NCBI GenBank assembly: GCA_948146395.1
Contig: OX411543.1
Location: 70,918,948-70,982,947 of the forward strand
Source of the DNA: Fragum whitleyi
Taxonomy: Eukaryota; Mollusca; Bivalvia; Cardiida; Cardiidae
DNA length: 64,000 nucleotides
Direction of reading: 5' to 3'
Part shown: positions 44,440 through 57,164 of the stretch, piece after piece
Numbering within the stretch: the first letter of the stretch is position 1
Layout: each line of letters opens with the position of its first letter
The notes under the pieces: generated by a model
Database searches by the model: none
What the model saw: only the letters and a program-made list of their open reading frames with translations
Told to the model about the DNA's origin: nothing
Made by a program: the position numbers and the translations under genes

Positions 44440-45540
44440 TGATTATATTTTAAGAAAAATGTGTTGGAAAAGAAGAATTGAAGAGCAATTTCTTCTTTTT
44501 CCACATTGTTTTCTACCATGTTAGGTAGAAATTTCTCTTTTTACACTTACCTCGTATTATTGTCTGGATCATCTTTCAACTTGGACCAGTCTAAAAATTT
44601 ATTGGATTCTATGAGGTCTAAATGACAGTTAAACAATTTCTTCTTTACTCATCATCATTTTCAGTCATACTTAGCTCAACAGTAACTCTCCAACACTCTA
44701 AATTGTCAATCAGTCTATATTCTATATTCTTTTCTTTTCTTGTAATAGGCTTAAAATTGTAGACTTATTTGATCCTCAAGCAAATTACTGACGATTTAAC
44801 AAGGCAATAGAAAAGGAAGGAATTTTCACTGACCGAGTGCTAAGATATGTAACTCAGATCAAAAGAACTCATTGATTTGAAGAAATAAGTTACATGGAAT
44901 TCATTTTCAATTTATGATGCTAATCAAGCAACTACAGGTTTTATACTTCTGTGAATAACAATGGATATTGTGAGTTTACAAGAATTAATGGGATTTTCAT
45001 CTAGTGTGGTCAGTAGACATGGGTATGTATCAGTCTTAGGTACTCTAATTTACATGAACAAAGGTACTCTAATTTACATGAACTAATGGAACTTTTATCT
45101 AGATTTTGTTTAATGATAAATTGATAGAAAAGAAAACTGTTATCAAGTTTATATGTATGAAGTTTAAAGACATTTTTATGTGCAAGTAAATGCGCATGAC
45201 TTACGTTTTTACGTCTGCTCCAAGTAAAGACACCAATCAGCCTGTGCAGCCGCACAGTCTGATCCGAGTCTTCACTTTGAGTCTTGTATATCTGATAACT
45301 TGAAATTTCTGTATACAAATAGACAGTCATCTAAATGTAGTTGCCCAGGCTTCTCAATGTTTGGGCTTTTGGTACTTATGAAATTGTTGGGAATGTCACA
45401 CACAGGCTCATAGAATCTATGAGTTAAGTTTACAAAATAATTCTATGGCTTAGCCCAAAGCAGTTGTAACAGTTGTAACTACCTATATGTTTATAGGCAG
45501 TTACAACCGTTTTGTGCTCAGTCAGCAAAGTGCGATGTAA
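44440..45540. other. MITE remnants and hairpins in the duplicated unit (second copy 49472-50572)
   Basis: Hairpins lie at 44462-44515 (GGAAAAGAAGAATT pairs with AATTTCTTCTTTTTCC) and 45447-45525 (AAAGCAGTTGTAACAG pairs with GCAGTTACAACCGTTTTG). 45220-45425 resembles 20500-20640. No gene is seen. Confidence 0.55.
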
Positions 45541-45582
45541 AATATCAAAACCTATGATTACAGAGGTACAGTAGACTGGCCA

Positions 45583-48500
45583 GCTCCACTGGCTGAAAGC
45601 CACTGGGGCTATTGTCATGGCGTTGTGTCCGTCGTGCATCCGTCCGTCCGTCCGTGCGTCCGTCCGGTCGTAAACTTTTCTTTAAAAATCTTCTCCTCAG
45701 AAACTACTGGATAGATTTCAACCAAACTTCACAGGAATGATCCTTGGGTGACCCTCTTTCAAAGTTGTTCAAGAAATTTTGATCCAATGAAAAACATGGA
45801 TTTAATGGGCGTGGCTTATTTCCAAATATGGTAAAAAGTGAGTTTTCTCAGATTCTAATCAATGGATACCAATTAAATTTTACATGAATAATCCTTGGGT
45901 GACCCTTTATCAGTCTACAAAAAATCATTGTGATCGGATGGAAAATATGCATTTTATGGGCGGAGGTCATTTCTCTATATGTTATATAGTGGAAACTTTG
46001 AAAATCATTTTCTCTTAATCTAACTGATGGATATCAACCAAATTTCACTTGAATGATCCTTGAGTGACCCTTTATCAGTCTACAAAAAATCATTGTGATT
46101 GGATGAAAAATATGTATTTTATGGGCGGAGGTCATTTCTCTATATGTTATATAGTGGAAACTTTGAAAATCATTTTCTCAGGATGTAACTGATGGATATC
46201 AACCAAATTTCACTTGAATGATCTTTGAGTGACCCTTTATCATTTTACAAAAAATCATTGTGATTGGATGAAAAATATGTATTTTATGGGTGGAGGTCAT
46301 TTCTCTATAAGTTATATAGTGGAAACTTTGAAAATCATTTTCTCAGAATGTAACTGATGGATATCAACCAAATTTCACTGGAATGATCCTTGAGTAACAC
46401 TTTATCAATTTACCAAAAATTATTTTGATTGGATGAAAAATATGCATTTTATGGGTGGAGGTCAATTCTCAATATGTTAAATAGTGGAATCTATGAAAAA
46501 CATTTTCTCAGAATGTAAATGATGGATATAAATCAAACATTTTTGGTATGATCTTTGGGTGACCCATTATCATGCAGTCAAAAATTATTTTGATTTGATG
46601 AAAAATATGTCTTTTAATAGCAGAGGTCATTTCTCTATCTGTTATATAGTTGAAACTTTGAAAATCATTTTCAACATCAGTAGAACCCCAAATATCTATA
46701 AAATCTAGTCAAAACATTTATTTGCTTTTACAAGAATTTCAAGCCTGTGGAGCGACTCAAGCCATTCATGGCTTTCTAGTTAACCGTTTCATTACATCAC
46801 CGAATCAGAATCTGTGATATTTTTTGGAATTCATAGCAATAATTATGATTTTGTGTTTTGTTATTAGAGTGTTACAATATATCTAAATGGCATTTATCAA
46901 GACTTTGTTAAATTTGATGGCACTAATTTATATGTTTGGTTAAAATTCATCAAGTCGGTTCTGAGAAGATTATTTAAGAACAGTTTAATTATGACTGGAC
47001 ACACAGCAGCGTGACAATAGCTACAGTGGCCTAATTGGCCAGTGGAACTAAAAATTGACAATTAATGCAGTTGGAAAGGGTTCAGTTTACTGAGGTTGTA
47101 CCCTCATGTGTCTGTGCGTCTGGTTGTAAACTTTTTCTTAAAAGATCTCCAAAGAAGCTATTAGATAAATTTCAGCCAAACTTCACAGGAATGATCCTTG
47201 GGTGACCATCAGATTCATACAAGAAATTTTGATCCAATGAAAAAATAGCTTTATTAAAGGGTAAAAAGTGATTTTTTTTTCATGATGGATGATTATCAAC
47301 CAAAGTTCACACGAATGATCCTTGGGTCACCCTATATCAGGCTACAAAAAATTATTGTGATGGATGATGGAAATAAAATGTCTTTTATGGGTGGAGGTCA
47401 ATTCTGTAATATTTAGTGGAAACTTTGAAAATCATTTTCTCAGAACCTGATTGATGGATATCAACCAAATTTCAATTGAAAGATCCTTGGGTGATAATTT
47501 ATCAGGCTGTGATCAGATGAAAAATGTGCCTTTTATGGGAAGAGTTCATTTCTCTTTTTATCAATTATATAAAGTAAACTTTGAAAAGAAACTGATATCA
47601 ACAAATTTTCACTTGAATGATCCTTGGGTGACGCTAAATCAGGCTACAAAAAATTATTTTGATCGGATGAAAAATATGCCTTTATCGGCAGAGGTCATTT
47701 CTCTATGTATTATAATAGTGAAAACTTTGAAAATCATTTTTCCAAAATTTTACATGTGGATCCGAAATCTACCAAATTACATTTGAGTGATTCCTTTGGT
47801 GATATTCCTATAAAGAATTATTTCAATGAGAGGGAAAGCGAACTTTAAAAGTTTTATAGACAAACTAATTTCCATATCATGTAAATATAATAAAAACATT
47901 TTGAATCACTAGAATTTAGGTAGAGTTGTTTGATTTCAATTTATTTCTAATGAAAGTTCTTAGGGTGGATTTCAAATAATCCTGCAAGTAGGTTACTAGA
48001 CTCTTCTTTTGTAAAGTCTAACAATATCATTCTCTCATGACCATTATCAGAAAATTCAGGTCTGTGCAGCGAATCAGACAATCAAGTACCTTTAGTTCAC
48101 TCATGCTTCAAATGGTAATTAGAAGTCATAAAATATGCAAATAATATGAATTCAGAAAAAAAGATGTGTATATATATATATATATATATATATTTACATC
48201 CAGGAAAATTTTTGTCTCCCCAATACATAGCATGGGAACTGTATAAACATCTAAAGTAAATAGGTGAGTCTCAGTCGGTAATGTAATATGCTCTCAATTC
48301 TGGGGTCCTTGGTTAGACGCAATACTTGGCAAACTTGATTGAAATGTTGAGGCTGTACTGGTGTGAGAAACAACAGGTATGAGCCATTGGTTACAGGTGC
48401 ACTTGTTGGCAATATATAACTGCATTAATGTTAAAAGCGTCATTAAAGCCAAATCCATCAATCAATCAATTGAAAGAATGAAATTATTGACTGATTTGTG

Positions 48501-50614
48501 TTGCAATAACCAGATTCTAGCCCTGCATTTAGAATGAGGCTCTGGTTGTCAGAGTATCATACAAAAGGTTCTGGGTTTAATTCCTGACTGTGGCACTTAT
48601 CTTCCACCAATGGGCTAATAATTGTAGACCTAGGCATGGAAAGGATATAATGGTAGAACCTGTGTGAGAAATACAAGAAATTCATTGTTAGTTGCTCCAG
48701 CACACACAATATAACTGAAAGATTGTTGAAAGTGACATTAAACCCTGTTCAAACAAAATAATACATCAAATCTTAATTTTAAATTATGCTATCTATCTGG
48801 GGTAATAAATACAATATCAAGAGAGTCCATTTGTGGGAGAAAAGGATCTTAAGTGCTCTTATTAGTATTTACTAAGTAGCTGTGTCATTAAAAGTTCAAA
48901 TTGGTATTGGTCACATGACAATATTAATGTCCCTCTGTTCCTTCCCTTTTGTAAATTCATTTTAACGTATAAAACTTTCAAAAATCAAAAGATATAAATG
49001 TATGCAAAAACAATTTATAATATTATTTATAGCAATTATTCAAATTTGGAAACATGTTTCTCATGTTTCTCATATTTTTTTTTATTTTGTTTTTTGCACT
49101 TAATGGATAAAAAAAGGTTTAAAATAAAATATTGTAATGGAAAAGGATCAAAGGCTTAATTATTGGGTAAAATATTTGAAAATTTCTTAAGTAAACAATG
49201 GTGTCTGAATGGAGGCAAGTTTGAAAAAATTAGATTAGAGACTGGCAATTTTCTGTGGATATCCCATTGTCAAAAATGATTGTTGCAATCTGGGTGAAAT
49301 GGATTATAGTTCCGCAAGAAAGACTGAGATTCTAGAAACTGTTATCTCCTATGATTTGATAATGTAAAACTGATCTTTGATCACTCACTTGAAATTTCGG
49401 GTCTATAACAGTGGCATTGTGCAAGTTGATGATATCAAAATATCATTCAGTAATTTGTTTTCAAAACCATGTGATTATATTTTAAGAAAAATGTGTTGGA
49501 AAAGAAGAATTGAAGAGCAATTTCTTCTTTTTCCACATTGTTTTCTACCATGTTAGGTAGAAATTTCTCTTTTTACACTTACCTCGTATTATTGTCTGGA
49601 TCATCTTTCAACTTGGACCAGTCTAAAAATTTATTGGATTCTATGAGGTCTAAATGACAGTTAAACAATTTCTTCTTTACTCATCATCATTTTCAGTCAT
49701 ACTTAGCTCAACAGTAACTCTCCAACACTCTAAATTGTCAATCAGTCTATATTCTATATTCTTTTCTTTTCTTGTAATAGGCTTAAAATTGTAGACTTAT
49801 TTGATCCTCAAGCAAATTACTGACGATTTAACAAGGCAATAGAAAAGGAAGGAATTTTCACTGACCGAGTGCTAAGATATGTAACTCAGATCAAAAGAAC
49901 TCATTGATTTGAAGAAATAAGTTACATGGAATTCATTTTCAATTTATGATGCTAATCAAGCAACTACAGGTTTTATACTTCTGTGAATAACAATGGATAT
50001 TGTGAGTTTACAAGAATTAATGGGATTTTCATCTAGTGTGGTCAGTAGACATGGGTATGTATCAGTCTTAGGTACTCTAATTTACATGAACAAAGGTACT
50101 CTAATTTACATGAACTAATGGAACTTTTATCTAGATTTTGTTTAATGATAAATTGATAGAAAAGAAAACTGTTATCAAGTTTATATGTATGAAGTTTAAA
50201 GACATTTTTATGTGCAAGTAAATGCGCATGACTTACGTTTTTACGTCTGCTCCAAGTAAAGACACCAATCAGCCTGTGCAGCCGCACAGTCTGATCCGAG
50301 TCTTCACTTTGAGTCTTGTATATCTGATAACTTGAAATTTCTGTATACAAATAGACAGTCATCTAAATGTAGTTGCCCAGGCTTCTCAATGTTTGGGCTT
50401 TTGGTACTTATGAAATTGTTGGGAATGTCACACACAGGCTCATAGAATCTATGAGTTAAGTTTACAAAATAATTCTATGGCTTAGCCCAAAGCAGTTGTA
50501 ACAGTTGTAACTACCTATATGTTTATAGGCAGTTACAACCGTTTTGTGCTCAGTCAGCAAAGTGCGATGTAAAATATCAAAACCTATGATTACAGAGGTA
50601 CAGTAGACTGGCCA
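45583..50614. repeat. Tandem duplication copy 2 (empty of the PLE)
   Basis: This is a near-identical second copy of the 5,032-bp unit with an uninterrupted 25-nt TA tract (48169-48193) where copy 1 has the PLE. It holds the same Helentron-like minisatellite elements (45582-48097), two SINE copies (about 48295-48470 and 48520-48760) and hairpin-type MITEs as copy 1. The repeated conceptual frames in both copies are by-products of the repeats and are not genes. Confidence 0.92.
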
Positions 50615-51022
50615 CAGTCATTTTGATTAGCATATTCAGAAAAAAAATGCAGTTCTATTACAAGTCTCTTTAATCATAGTAACAAGTGCTGACAGGGGAC
50701 TTAATTGTAAGATTTGTAATTATTTAATTCCCTTTGCAAAAAATACTGTAAAGAAGAGTCTGACAGCCAGACTACTGGTACAGATAAAAGGAAGTAAAGC
50801 CAGTCTAAAATCGTTATTTCTCATTGAAATCTTATGTTGTGAATACTATCGGAATCATCTTGACAAGACGTTCCAATGAGTACCAAAAACATGGGTTTGT
50901 GCTATGATTATTGAAATACATTGATCTAAAAGCAAAAATGACCCCTCTATCTATACAAGCCATGGATTATAAATATTACATAAAGCACTATATAAAACAA
51001 AATAATTTTCTGTGTGTTTCAG
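50615..51022. other. Non-coding stretch with a foldback MITE-like repeat
   Basis: 50755-50960 resembles 55625-55800 (AGATAAAAGGAAGTAAAGCC, GGAATCATCTTGACAAGACG, CATTGATCTAAAAGC). The apex pairs TCTTGACAAGA. The stretch ends at the exon acceptor. Confidence 0.5.
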
Positions 51023-51155
51023 GTTAGAGGGTAACAGAATGAACATACCTCATAGAATCTTGACCCCAGATGACACAAACAAACCCTTCATAAAAGGTCA
51101 AATGGAGTCGGACAGTAGTGGGGATTATGTCACACCCCTGTCTTCAATGGCTGAT
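51023..51155 (+). CDS. Candidate host-gene coding exon B
   Basis: The acceptor TTTTCTGTGTGTTTCAG is followed by a 133-bp open segment and a consensus donor GAT|GTAAGTACC at 51156. The first G completes a codon, and the rest encodes 44 residues including MNIPHRILTPDDTNKP and a tail SDSSGDYVTPLSSMAD. The YVTP motif in an acidic, Ser-rich context could be a phosphotyrosine docking site, as in kinase-insert or cytoplasmic-tail regions, but that is only a suggestion. The entry phase (one base) fits exon A's two leftover bases, giving AG+G = Arg. The exit phase is 0. It is not inside a recognisable repeat. Product unknown. Confidence 0.65.
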
Positions 51156-51846
51156 GTAAGTACCTTCAGTACTTTGTTTTCTTCTTTCTTTTTGTGCCTC
51201 CATGATGTTATGGTCATGGGCATGTACAGTTTACCTCTATCTCTTTATGAGTATAGGGGTGGGTTGAGCGTGTGAGTCCCATCCTTGTCCTAAGCATAAC
51301 TTCTACATCTAGGGATGAATTTTAAAAGTAACTTGGGCATAGTTATTGTTGTTCGGTGTGTGCTAGTGCCTTAAATAAAATTTGTCTAGCTATGCCAAAG
51401 GTCAAAGTCACAGATGAAGGTCAAATGGGTCATGGGTCAAATCAAGTATATGCAATAGCATCAATGCCTGTGACATATTTCTTGCTTTTGAATTGGCTTG
51501 AAGGCTGATTCAGATATTGTTTTCAGCATGAAAAAATGATGGGAGAGTGTTTGTTTCTAAGTCTGTTGTTCCTTAAAACTGACCCAATCTTTCCAGTGTG
51601 TCTTTTGGTCCTTTCGAATTTGTTCCAGGTGTCAGTCTACTATTCCCTAGCTGTCTTGGATGGACTTTAACTCCTGCATTTATAAATTGTTTCACATTGG
51701 CATGTTGCAATAATTTTCCATCATGATTGACTATGCCTTGAGAAATTTACAAGGCTACAGGTCAAGGTTAAATGTTTTTATTGCATGAGCTTGTCCAGAG
51801 TATATATATAGCTCTTACATTAATTGTAGATGAATTTAAGCTTTAA
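51156..51846. other. Intron sequence after exon B
   Basis: GGTCAAAGTCA-type words at 51400-51440 resemble eroded Helentron-like interior repeats. No further exon is found. Confidence 0.4.
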
Positions 51847-52338
51847 GATACTGTAAAAGCTCTAATACAACCCTTGGGTTTAATTAGAATCATCATGTTT
51901 CTTTTAGACAGGGATTTGGGCTTATTAGAGACTACAATATTAATGTTATGACATGGAAAAATGGCCCAGAATGCCAAATAACAGAGATTTTCTCTTTCTG
52001 CAAAGTCAAGATCAAGAATATCCATGAATCTGCTATCAATACAATTTACTATATAATGTATGAGTAAGAGTAACAGGTTTTTTGACACAAAGAAGGGTAC
52101 AGTGCATACAGAAAACCCCCCAAATATAATAATAATAATAATAATATAAAATCATTCTATAAGCATTGAATTAAAACAAAAGGTAAACATTTGGTCTGGA
52201 AAAGTTATACAATGTATTTACCCTTTGATGAAATCATTGTGACATGGATCTTGTGAGGGTGGGGGTTTAAAGCTGCTCTTTCACAGCCAAAGAGGGGTGG
52301 GGTTATATTAGAGCATGTGATTCTATAGAATTTTTAGG
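51847..52338. mobile_element. MITE with CTCTAATA termini
   Basis: The left end ACTGTAAAAGCTCTAATACA and the right-hand GGGGTTATATTAGAGC are inverted. It is homologous to 53316-53848 (both share TTAGAATCATCA). An (AAT)n microsatellite sits at 52126-52145. Confidence 0.6.
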
Positions 52339-53315
52339 GTTACTTGACACACATTGTTTCATCATTAGCCATTTGAAACAAAAAATTGCCATCCTGAACA
52401 CATGAAAGAATTCTAGACTGCAGTGTATTTTAGTCATACAACATTATTTTGTGATAGTATTGTTGACTTACATTATAAATGGTTGTGTTTTGTAATTCTA
52501 TAGGGCTTCTTTTATTTCATTTGGGAAGTTTTAAATTTCTTCTTCAACAAAAGAAGATACCCATTACTTTATTACAAAATAAACCAAGGTTGTTTTGGTG
52601 TATTACCGGGCCATGCAAAAAAACTTTCGATTTGGATGTCAGCGTTTTAAGAGGATACAGTATTATACTGGTGCTAAATACATGTATATAAAGGAATTTC
52701 TGAAAGAGCATTATGTGCTAGACATATTGAAGAATATCCAATGAGTGCTATTGTTTAAAAAATGCAACTGGTTTAAAAAGGAAAGTCAGGGGGTGAAGTC
52801 TAAGACAAAGATCAGATTGCACATACATGCAGGCCAATCTTTGTCTATACCTCCTGTCTGAGCAGGATTATTTTTGGTTCAGCAGGACAATGGTTTATCT
52901 TATCCACAATGCTAAGGGTCTTGTTTTTTCCTGACGCTTTTGAGACAATTTTTAACAAAGCCCATTTGAAAATGTTTAGATCATATTTATATATATATGA
53001 TCTTATCTTAACATTTTGTCTAAACCTGGAAGTGAATTCAATGATTATATCGAAACTGAAAATCAGTACAAAACCTGTATTGATATATGTCATAATAATC
53101 TAAAAATATGCTTGATATAATTCCTCTTAGTTGACCCTCTCTTAAATTAAGATATAGATCTTTCAATCAAAACAGCGTATGACAATAAAAATAAATATAA
53201 TGATAACTAAGTTCTAAAAGAAAGGAATCACCTCTCTCTATCATTGCATGTTATTTGAAAAAGAAACAAAAACATCTACCAGTACACATCTTCTATAATA
53301 TGTTTGAAAATAGAT
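52339..53315. other. AT-rich non-coding stretch with a MITE half copy
   Basis: 52805-52893 is the right half of the piggyBac-like MITE family (GCACATACATGCAGGCCAAT, GGTTCAGCAGGACAATGG). Short frames on both strands at 52845-53103 overlap each other and lack support. Confidence 0.5.
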
Positions 53316-53848
53316 ACAGTAAAAGCTCTAATAGAACAACCAAGAATCTATTAGAATCATCACATTTTCATTAGATAGGCGACAGGCTTTTAACCCTTTC
53401 CCAATCGACAAAATTTTAGGGTAGTCCAAATTCAAAGCTGCTGCAGACGACAACATTAAAGTAACTAAAATGGAATATTCTGTACAATATAGCGCAGAAA
53501 ATATTGAGGCAAAAGGAGAAAGGGCTGATTATCAGCACTTTCTTCTTTTGCCTCAATGTTTTCCCAAGCATTTTCTCTTAGGGACGTCAAAACCCGGTCT
53601 TGTTTGGGAAAGGGTTAAAAGAGGCTACCCTACATATCGATGACTTGCTGAGCCATCTACATTTGTAGAGATGGTGAAAAAAATGGCCAAAAATAAAGGT
53701 AATCCATTCAAAACATTGATTAATTGATTGGGTTTTATAGGTATGGGATGTTATGAGAGGCTTCAAGATTTTATAAATCATAAAAAACTGTTGATTTCAA
53801 CCTCCAAAAAAGGGGATAGGGTTTTATTAGAGCCTGAGGCTCATTCAA
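53316..53848. mobile_element. CTCTAATA-type MITE interrupted by a piggyBac-like MITE
   Basis: The left end is ACAGTAAAAGCTCTAATAGA and the right end GGGGATAGGGTTTTATTAGA and GCC. It is split at a TTAA by the 229-bp insertion 53390-53618. Confidence 0.6.
53390..53618. mobile_element. piggyBac-like MITE (CCCTTTCCCAA family)
   Basis: TTAA lies at 53390-53393 and 53615-53618. The termini are CCCTTTCCCAATCGAC and GTTTGGGAAAGGG. The centre has GAAAGGGCTG/CAGCACTTTC. It is in inverse orientation to the copy at 8290-8520. Confidence 0.88.
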
Positions 53849-54871
53849 TATCCATTGGGGTTAAACTTTCACAATGGTTCCCCACAGCATTGACAAAAAT
53901 GTTGAATATTTGGTTGCTAAAACACAATTTTACCATTATGTCAACATGTTCCTGTATTTGATGTAGGTTAGAAATTAATCTCTGAAATTTTATGGATTAT
54001 ATTCAGAAAAGATGAACGACCATTTAAACCTCTTAAGGTTTAAAGGTTCCGATAAAATCAATATCAGCTGGAAGACTGGAAGGTCATCATGAATCATGGG
54101 AGTCTGAATCATTCTTCCGATGATCTGTCCGACACCATTAGACAGAATTTTAAATGAGTGCTACATTCTCTTTGTCTGATAATGGGCCCTTCAGTGATTG
54201 GAAAGCATTAATTACCAGACAGCAAAACTTAAGACTGTTCCTATTTCAAAGCAGTTGCAGCTGATGAATTTTTGTTAAAGAAATTTTAGAATCGAAAGAC
54301 ATGTAATTTCTTCATAATGCACAATGAATATGGTGCAGACTAAGATCACAATGCCTAAAAATAAGAAAGTCTTATCACATGTTGTTTAGAATCCTATAAT
54401 ACACATACAAATAGAAGAAAAAATATGAAATATCTATTAATCCTAAGTTCCTACAATGTTTTTCTCAAAGGATGATTAAATCTTTTGAAAACGAAAGCCT
54501 ATTTTGAACATATATCATTGTCGTCTGTGACATCTTTGAGTTTGGACCAGTCTATAATTTCAAACAGCAGGGGAGGTTTGTACTTTCGAGCTTAAAGAAA
54601 TGGTAACATCTGTGACAACCGCATTTCTGTAGCATGAATCATCCAATTTCAAGACTGCATGTGACACATAAAACTGTGTCAATGGGTTTATTAACTTCTT
54701 CTGCTGTTCAATATACCTTTTTGCTAAATAAATAGAGACATGAAAGAAAGAAAAGACAATGATCAGCTTGCACAGACATGCAGTCTGATCTTAAACAATA
54801 CTGTTTACTTCCTGCATCATCATTGTGGGGAAAACTCTGGCCAGTCACTAGTTAACATTGTAAATGAAAAT
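53849..54871. other. Non-coding stretch
   Basis: 54765-54800 carries a GCTTGCACAGACATGCAGTC MITE fragment. No exon is recognised. Confidence 0.45.
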
Positions 54872-54949
54872 TTGTGGGTTCCGTGTAAGACTGTAGCAAG
54901 TGTATATACATTGTATATACACTTACTACAGTCTTGCACCAAACCCACA
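54872..54949. repeat. Hairpin repeat, ~38-bp arms
   Basis: TGTGGGTT, GTGTAAGACTGTAG and AAGTGTATATACA on the left are matched in inverse order on the right around TTG, with three small interruptions. Confidence 0.85.
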
Positions 54950-55004
54950 TAATGGCAACTTGTTTATAACAAAATAAAAATTCATCAGGATAAGGGATGA
55001 TTTG

Positions 55005-55240
55005 TTTGTTGGTTTGAATGTAGTTTTACGCTGCTTTTAATTATCTTCCAGTTTTATCACAGTGACTGGAGCACCTAACAGTGGTTTCCTGTTATTTCTC
55101 AATCCAGTACTGCCATTACATCCATTCCAAAACTCCAGCTGCTATCCCATATAGGTCTACAATTGTCAACCAATTTGTGGGAGACAAATAGTTTGAATTG
55201 ATGAGTGCCGCCGTCAGAGGATAAGGTTTAATACCATCTT
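55005..55240 (-). mobile_element. tRNA-derived SINE on the minus strand
   Basis: Reading on the plus strand: TTTGAATGTAGTTTTACGCT (tail), GGAGCACCTAACAGTGGTTT, CCAGCTGCTATCCCATATAG, then the complement of CACTCATC. The tRNA head is decayed. Confidence 0.75.
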
Positions 55241-55866
55241 TATTTGAATGATACTTGTCAGTAAGGCAAATGAAAAGCAGTGCCTCTAAGTGGGATGGTA
55301 CAACTATGTTTGAACTGTTGAGAAAAAATGACAGGGGCACATTGTAAGGTACACCAGCTGTAATTGTGACTGATTAACACTATAAGAAGTGGCTTTACTA
55401 ATAACCTCAATGCAAACAAGCAAGTAGTTGTCATGTAGTGGATATATCTTTCGTGCTGCAAATTGTGTCCAGCTTACATAAGAAGCAGATTCAAAGTCAG
55501 AAGGTTTCGAGGGTTTGATTCCATTTTTAGCAGCAGGGAATATATCCTTTTCCACATTGTTTTTACCTGATAATAGTAAACATATGTCACTAGCATTAAC
55601 AGCTGGAGGTTAGGAAACAGAGGTACAGATAAGGGGGGGTAAAGCTTGGCAAAATTAATCTCTATCTCTCGATGAAACCCCATGTTCTGGGTACTCATTT
55701 GAATCGTCTCAACGAGACGATTAAAATGAATACCAACAACATAGGGTTTGTGGTCTAATTATTGTTATACTTTGATCTAAAATCTAAGTTACCTTTATCG
55801 GTAGCTCTGCTTGAAATGGATGTGATTATTCTTACGTTTAAGATATTCCACCAGAAATCCATTTTT
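55241..55866. other. Non-coding stretch with SINE-tail and foldback fragments
   Basis: 55335-55420 looks like a SINE 3' portion. 55660-55760 holds a hairpin around AATCGTCTCAACGAGACGAT with matching GGGTACTCATT/AATGAATACC flanks. Short frames on the minus strand (55116-55698) overlap these repeats and are not genes. Confidence 0.5.
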
Positions 55867-57164
55867 ATACGCCGCCAGAGGCGGACATATATTGGCGTCA
55901 TCTTCTTCGTCTGTCTGTCCGTCCATTCGCCCATCCGTCTGTCCGTCTGTACATATGTCCGTCCACTTTCTTGTCAACGCAACTCCTCCTAAGTTTCTGG
56001 CTGGATCTTCTTGAAACTTGGTCAATGTTATCACCTCAATTGGTAGATGTGCATGAAGGAAGGATTTTATGGTTCGTTGTTTTTTGCCTGAGTTATGCCC
56101 CTTAAAAACTTAGTCTCTGGTCCACTTTCTTGTCAAGGCAACTCCTCCTAAGTTTCTGGCTGGATCTTCTTGAAACTTGGTCAATGTTATCACCTCAATT
56201 GGTAGATGTGCATGAAGGAAGGATTTTATGGTTCGTTGATTTTTGCCTGAGTTATGCCCCTTAAAGACTTAGTCTCTGGTCCACTTTCTTGTCAACACAA
56301 CTCCTCCTAAGTTTCTGGCTGGATCTCCTTGAAACTTGGTCAATGTTATCACCTCAATTGGTAGATGTGCATGAAGGAAGGATTTTATAGTTAGTTGATT
56401 TTTGCCTGAGTTATGCCCCCTAAAAAACTTAGTCTCTGGGGCTTATTGCCTCAGTTTTTTCTTGTCAACACAACTCCTCCTAAGTTTCTGGCTGGATCTT
56501 CTTGAAACTTGGTCAATGTTATCACCTCAATTGGTAGATGTGCATGAAGGAAGGATTTTATGGTTTGTTGATTTTTGCCTGAGTTATGCCCCTTCAAAAC
56601 TTAGTCTCTGGGGCTTATTGCCTTAGTTATGCCCCCTTAAAATTTAGTCTCTGGGGCTTATTGAAATTGCAGCCTTGTGAATGCAACTCTTCCTAAGTTT
56701 ATGGCTGGATCTAAATGAAACTTGGTAGATGTTATAACCGAAATTGGTTGATGAGCATGAAGTAAGGATTTCATAGTTCATTAATTTTACCCTAAATTAT
56801 GCCCCCTTAAAACTTAGTATCTAGGGCTTATTGAAATTGCAGCCTTTTGAACGCAACTCCTCCTTACTTTTTGTCTTTATTTAAATGAATCTTGGTCAAT
56901 GTCATCACCATAATTTGTAGATGTACATGGATCAAGGATTTTATGGCTCATTTATTCCCCTGAATTATGCCCCCTTAAAACTTAGTGTCTGGGGCTTATT
57001 GAAATTGCAGCCTTGTGAAGGCAACTCCTCCTAACTTTTTGTCTTGATTTAAATGAAACTTGGTCATTTTCAATTTGGTTCTGTCAAAATAAGTAGTGTC
57101 TACAATCATTTTCGTGAAACAGCAGCAAAGTAGCGGTGTATTTTGTGACGATGGCACTCTTGTT
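55867..57164 (+). mobile_element. Helentron-like element with 159-bp minisatellite
   Basis: The left end TACGCCGCCAGAGGCGG leads into a GTCC/GTCT microsatellite. CCACTTTCTTGTCAA occurs at 55962, 56121 and 56280 (159 bp apart), and related units continue to about 57060. The right end is GCGGTGTATTTTGTGACGAT and GGCACTCTTGTT. ATACGCCGC and GCGGTGTAT are inverted. Confidence 0.8.

Larger units (their letters stand above)
33967..45582. repeat. Tandem duplication copy 1 (5,032-bp unit carrying the PLE insertion)
   Basis: Segments 33967-36567 and 43163-45582 recur at 45582-48182 and 48196-50614. The offsets are 11,615 left of the PLE and 5,033/5,032 right of it. The difference, about 6,583 bp, is the PLE insertion plus extra TA. 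The junction between the copies at 45582 has only a 1-bp overlap. Differences I saw by eye: G at 34023 versus A at 45638, one T fewer in the copy-2 T-run (44042-44051 versus 49075-49083), and TA tract length. Confidence 0.92.

Noticed and set aside
45010..45330. 106-codon minus-strand frame repeated at 50042-50362 as a duplicated gene
   Set aside because: It lies across MITE-like sequence shared with 20500-20640. The second copy is simply part of the 5-kb duplication.
33967..50614. Flanking copies as long terminal repeats of a large LTR element around the PLE
   Set aside because: The repeats are not at the ends of one inserted unit: both halves of the 5,032-bp unit recur in order, which is a tandem duplication with one copy interrupted.
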